Made by a program: the position numbers and the translations under genes. A stretch of DNA of 64,000 bases from Vibrio hannami. Its GTDB lineage: Bacteria; Pseudomonadota; Gammaproteobacteria; Enterobacterales; Vibrionaceae. The stretch's first letter is position 1; every line of letters starts with the position of its first letter. Shown here in pieces: positions 27,369 to 36,083 of the stretch. The stretch is taken from NCBI RefSeq assembly GCF_029589055.1, contig NZ_JARQZP010000003.1, forward strand, positions 434,001-498,000, read 5' to 3'. Below the pieces are notes generated by a model, which was given only the letters and a program-made list of their open reading frames with translations, was not told where the DNA came from and ran no database searches.

Positions 27369-28598
27369 ATGGAATTATTTGAAAGATTATCTACCCCAGC
27401 AAGAATATTAATGGGGCCAGGGCCTATTACCGTCTATCCGCGAGTATTACAGGCGATGAGCAACCAGTTGATTGGTCAGTATGATCCTGTGATGACGGGC
27501 TACATGAATCAGACGATGTCGCTCTATCGGGAAATTTTTAAAACAAAGAATGAAGCGACGATGCTTGTGGACGGTACTGCTCGAGCGGGGATCGAAGCGG
27601 TACTGGTTTCACTCATAGAGCCAGGTGATAAGGTGTTAGTTCCTATCTTTGGCCGCTTTGGACATCTATTAGCTGAAATCTCTGAACGTGCAGGTGCTGA
27701 CGTAATCAGATTCGAGGTGGAATGGGGTACCGTAGTTCCTGATTCGCTAATCGAAGAAGCGATTATTAAGCATAAACCTAAGGTGCTTGCTTTAGTCCAG
27801 GGCGATACCTCTACAACAATACTTCAGCCTCTGGATGAAATTGGTGAAGTGTGTAAAAAGCACGGGGTATTTTTCTATAGCGATGCTACCGCATCGATCA
27901 TTGGCAATGCATTTGAAACGGATAAATGGCAGCTCGATGCGGTTTCTGTAGGCCTGCAAAAATGTCTCGGCGGGCCTTCGGGTTCTGCCCCTGTCACATT
28001 AAGTGATAAAGCTGTGGAATATATTCGCCGTCGCAAACACATAGAAGCCGGTATTCGTGTTGATAGTCATGAGACTGGCTCATTAAGTCGCATTCGATCT
28101 AACTATTTTGATCTCGGTATGATTCTCGATTACTGGGGTGAAGAGCGGCTTAATCACCATACTGAAGCTACTTCTATGTTATTTGCGGCTAGAGAATGTG
28201 CGCAGTTAAACCTGGAAGAAGGGTTAGACAACGTCATTGCTCGCCATAAAAAGGCGGGTGATGCCATGGCAAAAGGTCTCGCAGCCATGGGACTAACGCT
28301 GTTTGGTGATCAGTCACATAAAATGAATAACGTTGTAGGTGTTGTTATCCCTTCTGGAGTGAATGGAGACGCGATACGTATGGCGATGCTTGAGCAATTT
28401 AACATCGAAATTGGAACCTCGTTTGGTCCACTGCATGGGAAAATCTGGCGGATAGGAACTATGGGTTATAACGCTCGGTTGGATACTGTTTTATTGACGT
28501 TGGTCGCGCTTGAAGCTCTCTTAGTACAAGCTGGTGTAAAGGTCAAACAAGGCGCAGCTTATCAAACAGCGGTAGAAACCTATAACGTAGGAGCGTGA
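27369..28598 (+). CDS. pucG: (S)-ureidoglycine--glyoxylate aminotransferase
   Basis: A 409-residue PLP-dependent class V aminotransferase of the alanine-glyoxylate group. Visible features are GPGPITVYPRVLQAMSNQLIGQYDP, SDATASIIG (Asp contacting the PLP ring), and the Schiff-base Lys in VGLQKCLGGPSG at residue 198. PucG moves the amino group of ureidoglycine to glyoxylate, giving oxalurate and glycine. The context (PuuE upstream and an AllC-like hydrolase immediately downstream) favours this over serine-pyruvate activity. The gap to the next gene is one base. Confidence 0.85.
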   Translation: MELFERLSTPARILMGPGPITVYPRVLQAMSNQLIGQYDPVMTGYMNQTMSLYREIFKTKNEATMLVDGTARAGIEAVLVSLIEPGDKVLVPIFGRFGHLLAEISERAGADVIRFEVEWGTVVPDSLIEEAIIKHKPKVLALVQGDTSTTILQPLDEIGEVCKKHGVFFYSDATASIIGNAFETDKWQLDAVSVGLQKCLGGPSGSAPVTLSDKAVEYIRRRKHIEAGIRVDSHETGSLSRIRSNYFDLGMILDYWGEERLNHHTEATSMLFAARECAQLNLEEGLDNVIARHKKAGDAMAKGLAAMGLTLFGDQSHKMNNVVGVVIPSGVNGDAIRMAMLEQFNIEIGTSFGPLHGKIWRIGTMGYNARLDTVLLTLVALEALLVQAGVKVKQGAAYQTAVETYNVGA

Positions 28599-28599
28599 T

Positions 28600-29871
28600 A
28601 TGACGGCAAAGATCATGGATGTAGATCTGTCGATTGATACATCAAAACAGCTGGCGAAGCAGGTAATGGACTACTGCGAACAACTTGCTGAGTTCACACA
28701 AACTATAGGTATTATGGACAGGCGTTATTTAACACCTGAACATCGCGAAACCAATGATCAACTTACTCGTTGGGCAGCAGAAAGTGGTTTAGAACATTGG
28801 CAGGATTTAGCGGGTAATCAATGGGTACGCCTGACAAGTGCAAATGAAAATGCCAAGAGAATAATTCTTGGTTCTCACACTGACACTGTTCCGAATGGTG
28901 GTAAATATGATGGCATCTTGGGCGTTGTGGCACCACTTGTTCTATTAAAGTGGCTGGCAGAATTAGGCAAACAGTTTGAATTTCATATTGACGTTGTAGG
29001 ATTTGGTGACGAAGAAGGTACTCGTTTTGGCGCAACATTGTTAGGCAGTAGCGCCATTGCTGGCAAATGGCAGAGTCGCTGGCGTGAGTTAAAAGATGAA
29101 GATGGTATCACTCTTGCTCAGGCGATGTATGATTTTGGCCTGGATGTATCTAAGATATCTGAGACTCAGATAGATAGCAGTAAGGTTCTGGCTTATCTAG
29201 AAGCGCATATTGAGCAAGGGCCTATTCTGGAAGAGAAGGGTTTACCTATCTCGGCTGTACAAGGTATATCGGGAGCCAGGCGTTTTGAGATTACGATAGA
29301 AGGGCATGCAGGTCACGCGGGTACGGTACCTATGATACTTAGGGCGGATCCTTTAGTTGTTGCAAGTCAGTGGGTGACGGATGTAAGCCGAATGGCTGCT
29401 CAAACAAGTGAATCAACTCACCCGGTTGTAGCAACTGTAGGTAAGTTGGAAGTATCTCCAGGGGCAGTAAATGTGATTCCTGGCGGCGTTTCATTGACCC
29501 TGGATATTCGAAGTATAAGTAACGATGCTAGGGATTCCCTTACGGAAACTCTGTTCGGAATGCTAGAGGAAAGTGCATCAGAAAACGGATTAGTATTAAA
29601 GGTATTTCAAACCCACGACGCGAGTTCTGTGGTATGTGACGCTGGATTGACTGATAGGTTAAAAAGTATCGTTGATGATCTAACCGGAGATCCAACCGTG
29701 CTCGTTTCCGGGGCTGGGCATGATGCGATGGCAATGGCTGATATCGTACCAACAACTATGATGTTTGTTCGCTGTGAGGGCGGCATTAGCCACCATCCCG
29801 ACGAGTCAATTCAACAAGATGATGTTTCAGTTGCTCTGACGGCGTTATATCAGTTTATCAACAGTCAATAA
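28600..29871 (+). CDS. Allantoate amidohydrolase / M20-family carbamoyl hydrolase
   Basis: A 423-residue zinc-dependent M20 amidohydrolase. The metal and catalytic motifs are GSHTDTVPNGGKYDG near residue 90, the DEEGTRFG pair near 132, EAHIEQGPILEE near 205, and GAGHDAMAMA near 372. It would turn allantoate into ureidoglycine plus ammonia and CO2, supplying PucG. The related ureidoglycolate and N-carbamoyl-amino-acid hydrolases share the fold, so the exact substrate is taken from the neighbourhood. It is last gene of the operon and is followed by a hairpin. Confidence 0.82.
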   Translation: MTAKIMDVDLSIDTSKQLAKQVMDYCEQLAEFTQTIGIMDRRYLTPEHRETNDQLTRWAAESGLEHWQDLAGNQWVRLTSANENAKRIILGSHTDTVPNGGKYDGILGVVAPLVLLKWLAELGKQFEFHIDVVGFGDEEGTRFGATLLGSSAIAGKWQSRWRELKDEDGITLAQAMYDFGLDVSKISETQIDSSKVLAYLEAHIEQGPILEEKGLPISAVQGISGARRFEITIEGHAGHAGTVPMILRADPLVVASQWVTDVSRMAAQTSESTHPVVATVGKLEVSPGAVNVIPGGVSLTLDIRSISNDARDSLTETLFGMLEESASENGLVLKVFQTHDASSVVCDAGLTDRLKSIVDDLTGDPTVLVSGAGHDAMAMADIVPTTMMFVRCEGGISHHPDESIQQDDVSVALTALYQFINSQ

Positions 29872-29887
29872 TTATACTAAATAATAA

Positions 29888-29911
29888 GCCCAGCCATATA
29901 GTTTGCTGGGC
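29888..29911. terminator. Hairpin between convergent operons
   Basis: The arms GCCCAGC and GCTGGGC flank a 10-base loop in a short gap between the AllC-like gene and the convergent kinase/aminotransferase gene. It is probably a bidirectional terminator, although its T-run is poor. Confidence 0.6.
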
Positions 29912-29936
29912 CTGGTAAATATAATTTGTTTTTAAC

Positions 29937-32288
29937 CTAAGCTGCTTTTAACTGGCCGAGGAGATCGTCGAATACTTTCTCAAATACAACCAATAAGTCA
30001 TCAATCTGCGATTTAGTAATGACTAGAGGTGGGCGTACCTTAACCGTAGTGCCTGTTTTACCCGTTAAGCCAATTAGAACGCCATGGGATTTCAAAGCAT
30101 CCGGGATCAGTTTCGCCAGTTCAAAAGCAGGCTGACCATCGATGACTAGATCAAACCCATAGTAAAGCCCTCGTCCTCGAATATTGGTGATATGGCAAAA
30201 CCGCTTAGCTAACTCTGTTAATCCCGTATGCAGGTATTCATCCATTTCTGCTGCGTGTGCAACCAGCGATTTCTGTTCGATTTGAGTTAGCACGGCTTTT
30301 GCAGCGGAGCAAGCAACCGCATTACCGCCAAATGTATTGAAGTACACGGTACTCTTCATGAATTTTTCTGCGATCTCTTTTGACGTTACGACAGCGCCTA
30401 TAGGGAATCCATTACCCATTGGTTTACCTAATGTCACCATGTCCGGAACTACATCATAGTGTTCAAAGCCCCACATTTTGCCTGTACGTCCAAAACCAGC
30501 TTGGACTTCATCTGCAATGGTATAGCCACCGAATGCACGAACTCTCTTGTATACTCGTTCAAAGAACTCTTTTGGCGCAAGGTGTCCGCCGTAAGAATCA
30601 AAAATTGCATCACACATAAATGCGGCTATTTTATGATTCTTACTTTCAAGTAGCTCGAATGCACTGTCTAAATCTGACTCTATCTGATTGCTCTCGGTCG
30701 GCAAGGGTAGTGTCGTTACCTGGGGTGCAAGAGGTGCGCCTGTGATTTGATTGACCGCCGTTGAAAGCTGATTTACCAGGTAGCTGTTACCATGGTATGC
30801 CGCATCCATCACGATCGCTCCGGTTTGCTGTGAGAGGCTAGAAGCAATTCGATAGGCAAGATCGTTTGCTTCGGTACCAGAGTTTGTGAAAAACACCACA
30901 TCTAAGCCTTCAGGCATGGTTGCGGTTAATTGTTTTGCGTAGTCAGCTAACTTAGGCTCAAGGTAACGTGTATGGGTATTCAGTTCACCCATCTGTGAAT
31001 AAACGGCTTCTCTCACTTCTGGGTTGGCATGACCTACACTTTGTACGTTATTGTAGCAATCAAGGTATGGTCGCTGGTGTTGGTCATAGACGTAACTGCC
31101 TTTCGCACGACTAACTGCCAAAGGCTCTTTGTAAAAAAGCATGCTACCGCCGACAGTAGATTTTCTTTCATTTATAAGAGCCGCTAGAGAATCATCTTCT
31201 ATCTGCAAACTGTTGAGATCAGTAGTTGCACTGCCAAGCATTGAACCTGTTTGCTCATTTGTCGCAGGAGCTTCTACAATCGACAAATATTGTTCAGCCA
31301 GAGCTGTTGCACCTTCTACCACAATATCAGTGAGTTCTTGTGCCGTTGTAGACTCTTTTCGAGTATGCATCCATCCGAGGTACGTAACAGAACGGATGAA
31401 AAGAAATAGCGGGAGTTTTTCCAGATCTTCTGCTTTTAATGGCAAAATCTCTGAATAACCCTGAATCAATGCTTCCAGTGTTTGGTCAAAGTGTTCCTCA
31501 CCAAGATAAGGGAAAACAGCAGTAGCGATATCAAATAACAACCAACCAAAACCAGCATCATCGAAATCGATTAAACAGATGCCTTCTTCTGTTTGGAGTA
31601 GGTTTTCGGGTAAAAAGTCCGCATGGATCAGACCGTAACGCTCTTCATTTTTTCCAAATTCAGCAAGATCCTTGCGAGCATAAACTATTGCCTTGTCTAT
31701 AAGCGCTATTTGCTCTGCGTTTAGCTGCGCCAATTCATGATAGTCTCCCCACAGTGACCCAGGGCCAAAAATACCTTTTTCATCCCAATTATGACGGCTG
31801 AAATTCTCAGGCAAATCCCACTCTCTGGAGTGTATGTGCGACATAGCCATGAGTCTTCCTACCTTGTAGTAAGTACTTTCTACATGTGCGATATCATCAA
31901 ATCCATTCTCTATAGTGGCGATAGGAACGCCATTAGCCCACTCTAGCAAATCTATTTGCAGTGCTTGTTTATCATCGTCAAGGGCCAGGCTTAGGAATAA
32001 TTCTCCATTCTGAGTGGGTAATACATCCGCGGTAAACAGCTCTCCGGATGGTATTGCTTGTATCCAATCCAACTCAGAACGCAACTCCTGGTCGGTATGA
32101 TAACCAAAACGGTGGATGCGCATCGCGTAATCTCCGTGGGAACTTTGAATTTTAAATACCGCGTTTTCACGGTGCTTTATCAAAGTCACTTCGGTAAATT
32201 CTCCTAAACCCCAGTATGTTAATGATTTGTGAGCTAGTTGGATGAGTTCGTCAGTTGTGTATTCCACAGTTTTAGTTGAATGAGTCAT
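29937..32288 (-). CDS. Bifunctional APH-type kinase / class III aminotransferase fusion
   Basis: 783 residues. The N-terminal about 330 residues are an aminoglycoside-phosphotransferase-fold kinase with catalytic LIHADFLPENLL and metal-binding CLIDFDDAGFG. Residues about 370-783 are a class III PLP aminotransferase with FFTNSGTEANDLAYRIA, IADEVQAGFGRTG and the PLP Lys in VTLGKPMGNG at residue 622. Comparable kinase-plus-aminotransferase fusions are known; related separate enzymes act on hydroxylysine or phosphoethanolamine (phosphorylate, then phospho-lyase). The substrate here is unknown. The gene is alone on its strand; a TTCGAGTT dyad precedes it and a TetR gene lies beyond. Confidence 0.85.
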   Translation of the reverse strand: MTHSTKTVEYTTDELIQLAHKSLTYWGLGEFTEVTLIKHRENAVFKIQSSHGDYAMRIHRFGYHTDQELRSELDWIQAIPSGELFTADVLPTQNGELFLSLALDDDKQALQIDLLEWANGVPIATIENGFDDIAHVESTYYKVGRLMAMSHIHSREWDLPENFSRHNWDEKGIFGPGSLWGDYHELAQLNAEQIALIDKAIVYARKDLAEFGKNEERYGLIHADFLPENLLQTEEGICLIDFDDAGFGWLLFDIATAVFPYLGEEHFDQTLEALIQGYSEILPLKAEDLEKLPLFLFIRSVTYLGWMHTRKESTTAQELTDIVVEGATALAEQYLSIVEAPATNEQTGSMLGSATTDLNSLQIEDDSLAALINERKSTVGGSMLFYKEPLAVSRAKGSYVYDQHQRPYLDCYNNVQSVGHANPEVREAVYSQMGELNTHTRYLEPKLADYAKQLTATMPEGLDVVFFTNSGTEANDLAYRIASSLSQQTGAIVMDAAYHGNSYLVNQLSTAVNQITGAPLAPQVTTLPLPTESNQIESDLDSAFELLESKNHKIAAFMCDAIFDSYGGHLAPKEFFERVYKRVRAFGGYTIADEVQAGFGRTGKMWGFEHYDVVPDMVTLGKPMGNGFPIGAVVTSKEIAEKFMKSTVYFNTFGGNAVACSAAKAVLTQIEQKSLVAHAAEMDEYLHTGLTELAKRFCHITNIRGRGLYYGFDLVIDGQPAFELAKLIPDALKSHGVLIGLTGKTGTTVKVRPPLVITKSQIDDLLVVFEKVFDDLLGQLKAA

Positions 32289-32349
32289 AAAAGTCCCTTT
32301 ATGTATTACTGTCTACTTAGTGACTTTAGTAAGAGCATATGTCATGCCA

Positions 32350-32369
32350 AACTCGAACTAATTCGAGTT
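32350..32369. promoter_or_regulatory. Perfect 8-4-8 palindrome, probable operator
   Basis: AACTCGAACTAATTCGAGTT has two perfect 8-base arms. Further GTCGA half-sites follow at about 32373-32391. It lies about 60 bp upstream of the kinase/aminotransferase start and is a good candidate for binding by the nearby TetR protein. Confidence 0.6.
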
Positions 32370-32450
32370 AAAAGTCGAAAAAAGTCGAGTTAGCAAGGAT
32401 TCAGAGATAGTTAAAGAGACTATTTGAAAGGAACTGTCACGGGGTTGTCG

Positions 32451-32500
32451 GCGTGCTCAAAGCACGCAAACAGTGCAAAAACTAGGTTTAAGCACTGTTT
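32451..32500. terminator. Two hairpins downstream of the TetR gene
   Basis: The first has GCGTGCT / AGCACGC with a 3-base loop (32451-32467). The second has AAACAGTGC / GCACTGTTT (about 32468-32500). They fall after the minus-strand TetR gene and before the kinase/aminotransferase promoter, so termination is the likely role. Confidence 0.5.
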
Positions 32501-32549
32501 TGGGTCATTAAGGTGGGGTAAGAGTATGGAGCTATTAAACGAGCTAAAT

Positions 32550-33152
32550 TTACCGCCTGGACGGAATGTCTAATGGCACATAGCAACCTAAATAGGCTTT
32601 CGCGGCCTGCTTGGCTTCTAGCTCCATGCTTTTTGTGATCATGCCGTATTTCATTTGAGATATGGTAAAAATCGTATCTACTAATTCGACCCAAATGTAG
32701 AAGATGTCTGACTGCTCTTTAATGCTGGGTAGTTCGAAAAAGTGGTCTAATATTCTATAGGTAGCTCGAGCAATCAGTTGATCATTTGCCCGGTCTTTCT
32801 GTTTGATTACAGCCGATGTCTTGCCTGAAATAAATAACTGCCGTGCTGCGGTTTCTTCTTCGTAAAAAAGAACGGCGCGATCGATTATTATGTCTACAAT
32901 GCTATGCCAGTCTTTGACATCGCCTCTACTCGGGAGTTTGCTTAATACTTCTAGCAATTGTTCACCGTATTGACTGGCCACTTCTGTATACAGTTCATCA
33001 AGATTCGCGTAAAAATGATAGGCAGAGCTTTTTGGGATTTGGGCATGCTTTGCTATGTCGGCGTAGGTGATGTCAGAAATGTCATTTTTGTTGAGTAGGT
33101 ACTTGGCTGATTGTTGTAACAGTTCTCTTCTTTTTAGGCCACGGCTCTGCAT
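32550..33152 (-). CDS. TetR-family regulator
   Basis: A 200-residue protein with an N-terminal HTH (AKYLLNKNDISDITYADIAKHAQIPKSSAYHFYANLDELY, about residues 15-55) and a variable helical ligand domain. It lies between the kinase/aminotransferase gene and the divergent aldehyde dehydrogenase gene, so either may be its target. The ligand is unknown. Confidence 0.8.
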   Translation of the reverse strand: MQSRGLKRRELLQQSAKYLLNKNDISDITYADIAKHAQIPKSSAYHFYANLDELYTEVASQYGEQLLEVLSKLPSRGDVKDWHSIVDIIIDRAVLFYEEETAARQLFISGKTSAVIKQKDRANDQLIARATYRILDHFFELPSIKEQSDIFYIWVELVDTIFTISQMKYGMITKSMELEAKQAAKAYLGCYVPLDIPSRR

Positions 33153-33340
33153 GATTTATCATTCCTGCTTATTGTGTGTAAGCTTAAATATAGATACTAA
33201 AAATAACACGTAAGTTGTTGAAGTAAGTTCATTGTATTCTTTTTATTTAAATTAATAAATTCGCTTGAGTTATTTGATGGGTGATTTTAGATTAATTAAC
33301 GCTCTCACAAACAAGCTAATAAATTTATAAGAGATAAATA

Positions 33341-34752
33341 ATGATAAATTCAGGGACAGATACAACGCATCAACTTCATAAAGATTTTGCGATATTGAAG
33401 GCTTTTACGACAAAGAAAAATCACCTAGCTATGAGCAAAGAATTGATGTATTGAAAACACTCAAGTGTTCGTTGATCGAGAACGAGCAGGCTATATATGA
33501 TGCTATAAAACTTGATTATGGTTACCGTAGCGAATTTGATACCTTGCTCGCAGATGTTTTACCTAGCATTGCAGGTATAAACTATGCCATAAAAAACCTT
33601 AAAAAATGGATGAAGCCTTCGAAGCGTCATTCGGGGCTTATGCTATTCCCTTCAAGTGTTACAGTTCACTACCAGCCCCTTGGTGTAGTGGGTATTATTA
33701 CGCCTTGGAATTTCCCGTTTTTCTTAGCATTGGGTCCGGCGGCACAGGCTATTGCTGCTGGTAACCGCGTATTGATAAAAATGAGTGAGTTCACCCCCCA
33801 CTCAAACAAAATACTGCGTAAAGTTGTAGAAGGTATTTCAGAGCACATAAAAATCGTTGAGGGTGAAGCGGAAGTAGGAGCAGCTTTTTCGGCTTTACCT
33901 TTTGATCATCTGATCTTTACCGGTTCATCAGCTGTTGGAAAACTGGTAGCAACATCGGCGGCACAAAACCTAACCCCTATTACGTTAGAGCTGGGAGGAA
34001 AATCTCCTACGGTAATAGATGACAGTATAGATATGAATATTGCTGTAGATGCGGTGATTCTTGGTAAATCTATTAATTCTGGTCAAATTTGTGTCGCACC
34101 TGATTATATTTTTGTACCTAAAAACCGAGAACAAGAGTTTATTTCTACCTTCTTAAAGCGTTATGCTAAATACCATCTGACTAATTCTTCAAGTTACACA
34201 CAAACTCATATCGTAACAGATAGACAGTATTCGCGACTTATGGATTTGCTTGAAGATGCAAGGGATAAAGGAGCAAAGATTCAACCAGTTAAAGAGATAG
34301 AATCGGAGCAGGGAAGGCGAGTTTACCCTCATCTGGTGACGAACGTTACGCAGGAAATGAAGCTATTGAGCGAAGAAATTTTCGGTTCTATCTTGCCAGT
34401 GATGACCTACGATAACGTTGAAGAAGCCATCTCTTACATAAATGAGAGGCCAAGACCATTAGCCCTTTACATCATGTCTAAAGAGCAGTCATTTATAGAT
34501 AAACTGCTCCACCAAACTCATAGTGGTGGTGTCTGTATCAACGATACGGTTTTACATGCGTCTGCTGATGATGCTCCGTTTGGTGGCGTTGGTAATTCAG
34601 GAATTGGTCACTACCATGGTTACGAAGGATTTTTGACCTTTTCTAAAGCCAAAACGGTGTTACGTTCTAGTTCGTGGCTGCCAAAAAACAGGTTTATTTT
34701 GAGTCATCGGAACTTAGTTTTTAAGGTGATGAGAAAAGTTTTTTTGAACTGA
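33341..34752 (+). pseudogene. Aldehyde dehydrogenase (coniferyl-aldehyde-dehydrogenase group), frame broken by one base (probably an indel artefact)
   Basis: The downstream frame holds the catalytic parts: IITPWNFPFFLALGPAAQAIAAGN, FTGSSAVGK, the catalytic Glu in LELGGKSP, and the nucleophile Cys in NSGQICVAPDY near residue 250. The N-terminus starts at ATG 33341 in another frame and meets it at a T4 run (about 33403-33406). One extra T gives LKAFYDKEKSPSYEQRIDVLKTLK and a 470-residue protein, the normal size. NAD(P)-dependent oxidation of an aldehyde is expected; the substrate is unknown. The C-terminal RSSSWLPKNRFIL...MRKVF tail resembles membrane-anchored fatty/coniferyl ALDHs. Confidence 0.82.
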
Positions 34753-34765
34753 TTTGAGTAAGTTC

Positions 34766-34790
34766 GGCTTCATCAATCCCTGATGAAGCC
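34766..34790. terminator. Hairpin after the aldehyde dehydrogenase gene
   Basis: The perfect arms GGCTTCATCA / TGATGAAGCC have a 5-base loop and begin 14 bp after the stop codon. No long T-run follows. Confidence 0.6.
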
Positions 34791-35023
34791 ATCGTCCAGC
34801 CCCTTTCTTCAATACTGAACACACCTTAGATTCGAGTTAATTTGCAGGAATCATAATTGGTATGCTGCATGCTGTTCTGATAGGGGTAATGTCTACACTG
34901 TTCTTAATGTGATATTTTTTGGTATTCTTAAGTGTCATATATGATGTTTATTTACATTGGTCTGACTTATTGAATAGGAGCCAAATCTATAATGTAGGCT
35001 CAAAAGCAAACTAGTTTGAATAT

Positions 35024-35512
35024 ATGATCTTTAAACAACATAGCCACGCTCGTCTGATTCCTCTTGATAGTAAAGGTATTCTGTTACTCGACTTTGGAAA
35101 GACCTATGAAACCCGAAAGTCGCGGTTTAAAACTTTTATAAAAGCTTCGTTTGTTTCATGGTGGAAAGTTTCCTTGATAGCGATTGTAGTGAACCTGGTA
35201 GGGATATATCTGAATCTATTCGTTTTTGGTAATGAAATTGTACTTGGTGTACCGCTACTATTTGGGTTGTATCTTGGCTGGTGTTCGGCTGTTTCGGTGA
35301 ATGATGACGTTGAAAGTTGCATAAACTGTCAGGGAACACGGTTTTATTTATCACAAGAAGAGTGTTTAGGTCACACAGTGCTTCATACCGAGAATAAACC
35401 AGATGGTGATAGTCGCGATGAAACCAACCACATGGTTTCACGTTCGGTTATTTCTTGTCGTTGTAGTGAATGCGATTTAATTCAATCGTCAGGCGAAGTG
35501 CTGCATCACTAG
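35024..35512 (+). CDS. Hypothetical membrane protein with zinc-ribbon-like cysteines
   Basis: A 162-residue protein, not recognised. Two hydrophobic segments lie at about residues 48-68 and 73-92. The second half carries CINC and, later, CRCSEC, a four-to-five-cysteine set that could bind zinc or form an iron site. It stands alone in a long low-coding region. Codon use looks ordinary and the frame is clean. Confidence 0.55.
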   Translation: MIFKQHSHARLIPLDSKGILLLDFGKTYETRKSRFKTFIKASFVSWWKVSLIAIVVNLVGIYLNLFVFGNEIVLGVPLLFGLYLGWCSAVSVNDDVESCINCQGTRFYLSQEECLGHTVLHTENKPDGDSRDETNHMVSRSVISCRCSECDLIQSSGEVLHH

Positions 35513-36083
35513 TATTCAGACAAATAGCGTTAGCTTGGTTTGGTTCCCTCCACAACACCAAGCCAGGCTGACCCCCTTTCAAAAAATAAAACTCTCTCGA
35601 TGAGCTCATCATAAATGTATTTCCTCATAAAATATTGTTGAGATGAAATACATTCATACAGATTTTAGAATGATAATATCAAACAAAGAGATATTGTTAA
35701 TTAAAGGTATTTAAATAGTAAACTCGATGATTTTTAATATACTGTTATTATGTGGTTAAGATGGTTAATATATTATTAATCTGTGTTCTGTTTAGTATTT
35801 ATTGTCAATGAGAGAATAGTCACCACCTTACTCTATTATGTAATTCAACAATAAAAATATGTTTGAGCTGAATCACGTTAATCGCTATCGCGTGTTTATT
35901 GAAGTTACGGTGCGTGTCACATTATGCATGTATCGTTTAATCTTAATCACGTTTCTTGGGTATGTTTTTCCGTCATCGCATCTCCTCTGGATTTGAACAG
36001 GGTTTCCTGAATATAAATAAGGAGAGTTATAAGGAATATTTATATTATTACCTGGTTCTTATTTGAAAATAATGGTGTAACTT
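35513..36083. other. 571-bp gap without a recognisable gene
   Basis: This AT-rich stretch has several short A/T runs and no open frame of note. It presumably holds the promoter of the following PAS-GGDEF-EAL gene; no specific operator or RNA structure could be supported. Confidence 0.5.
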
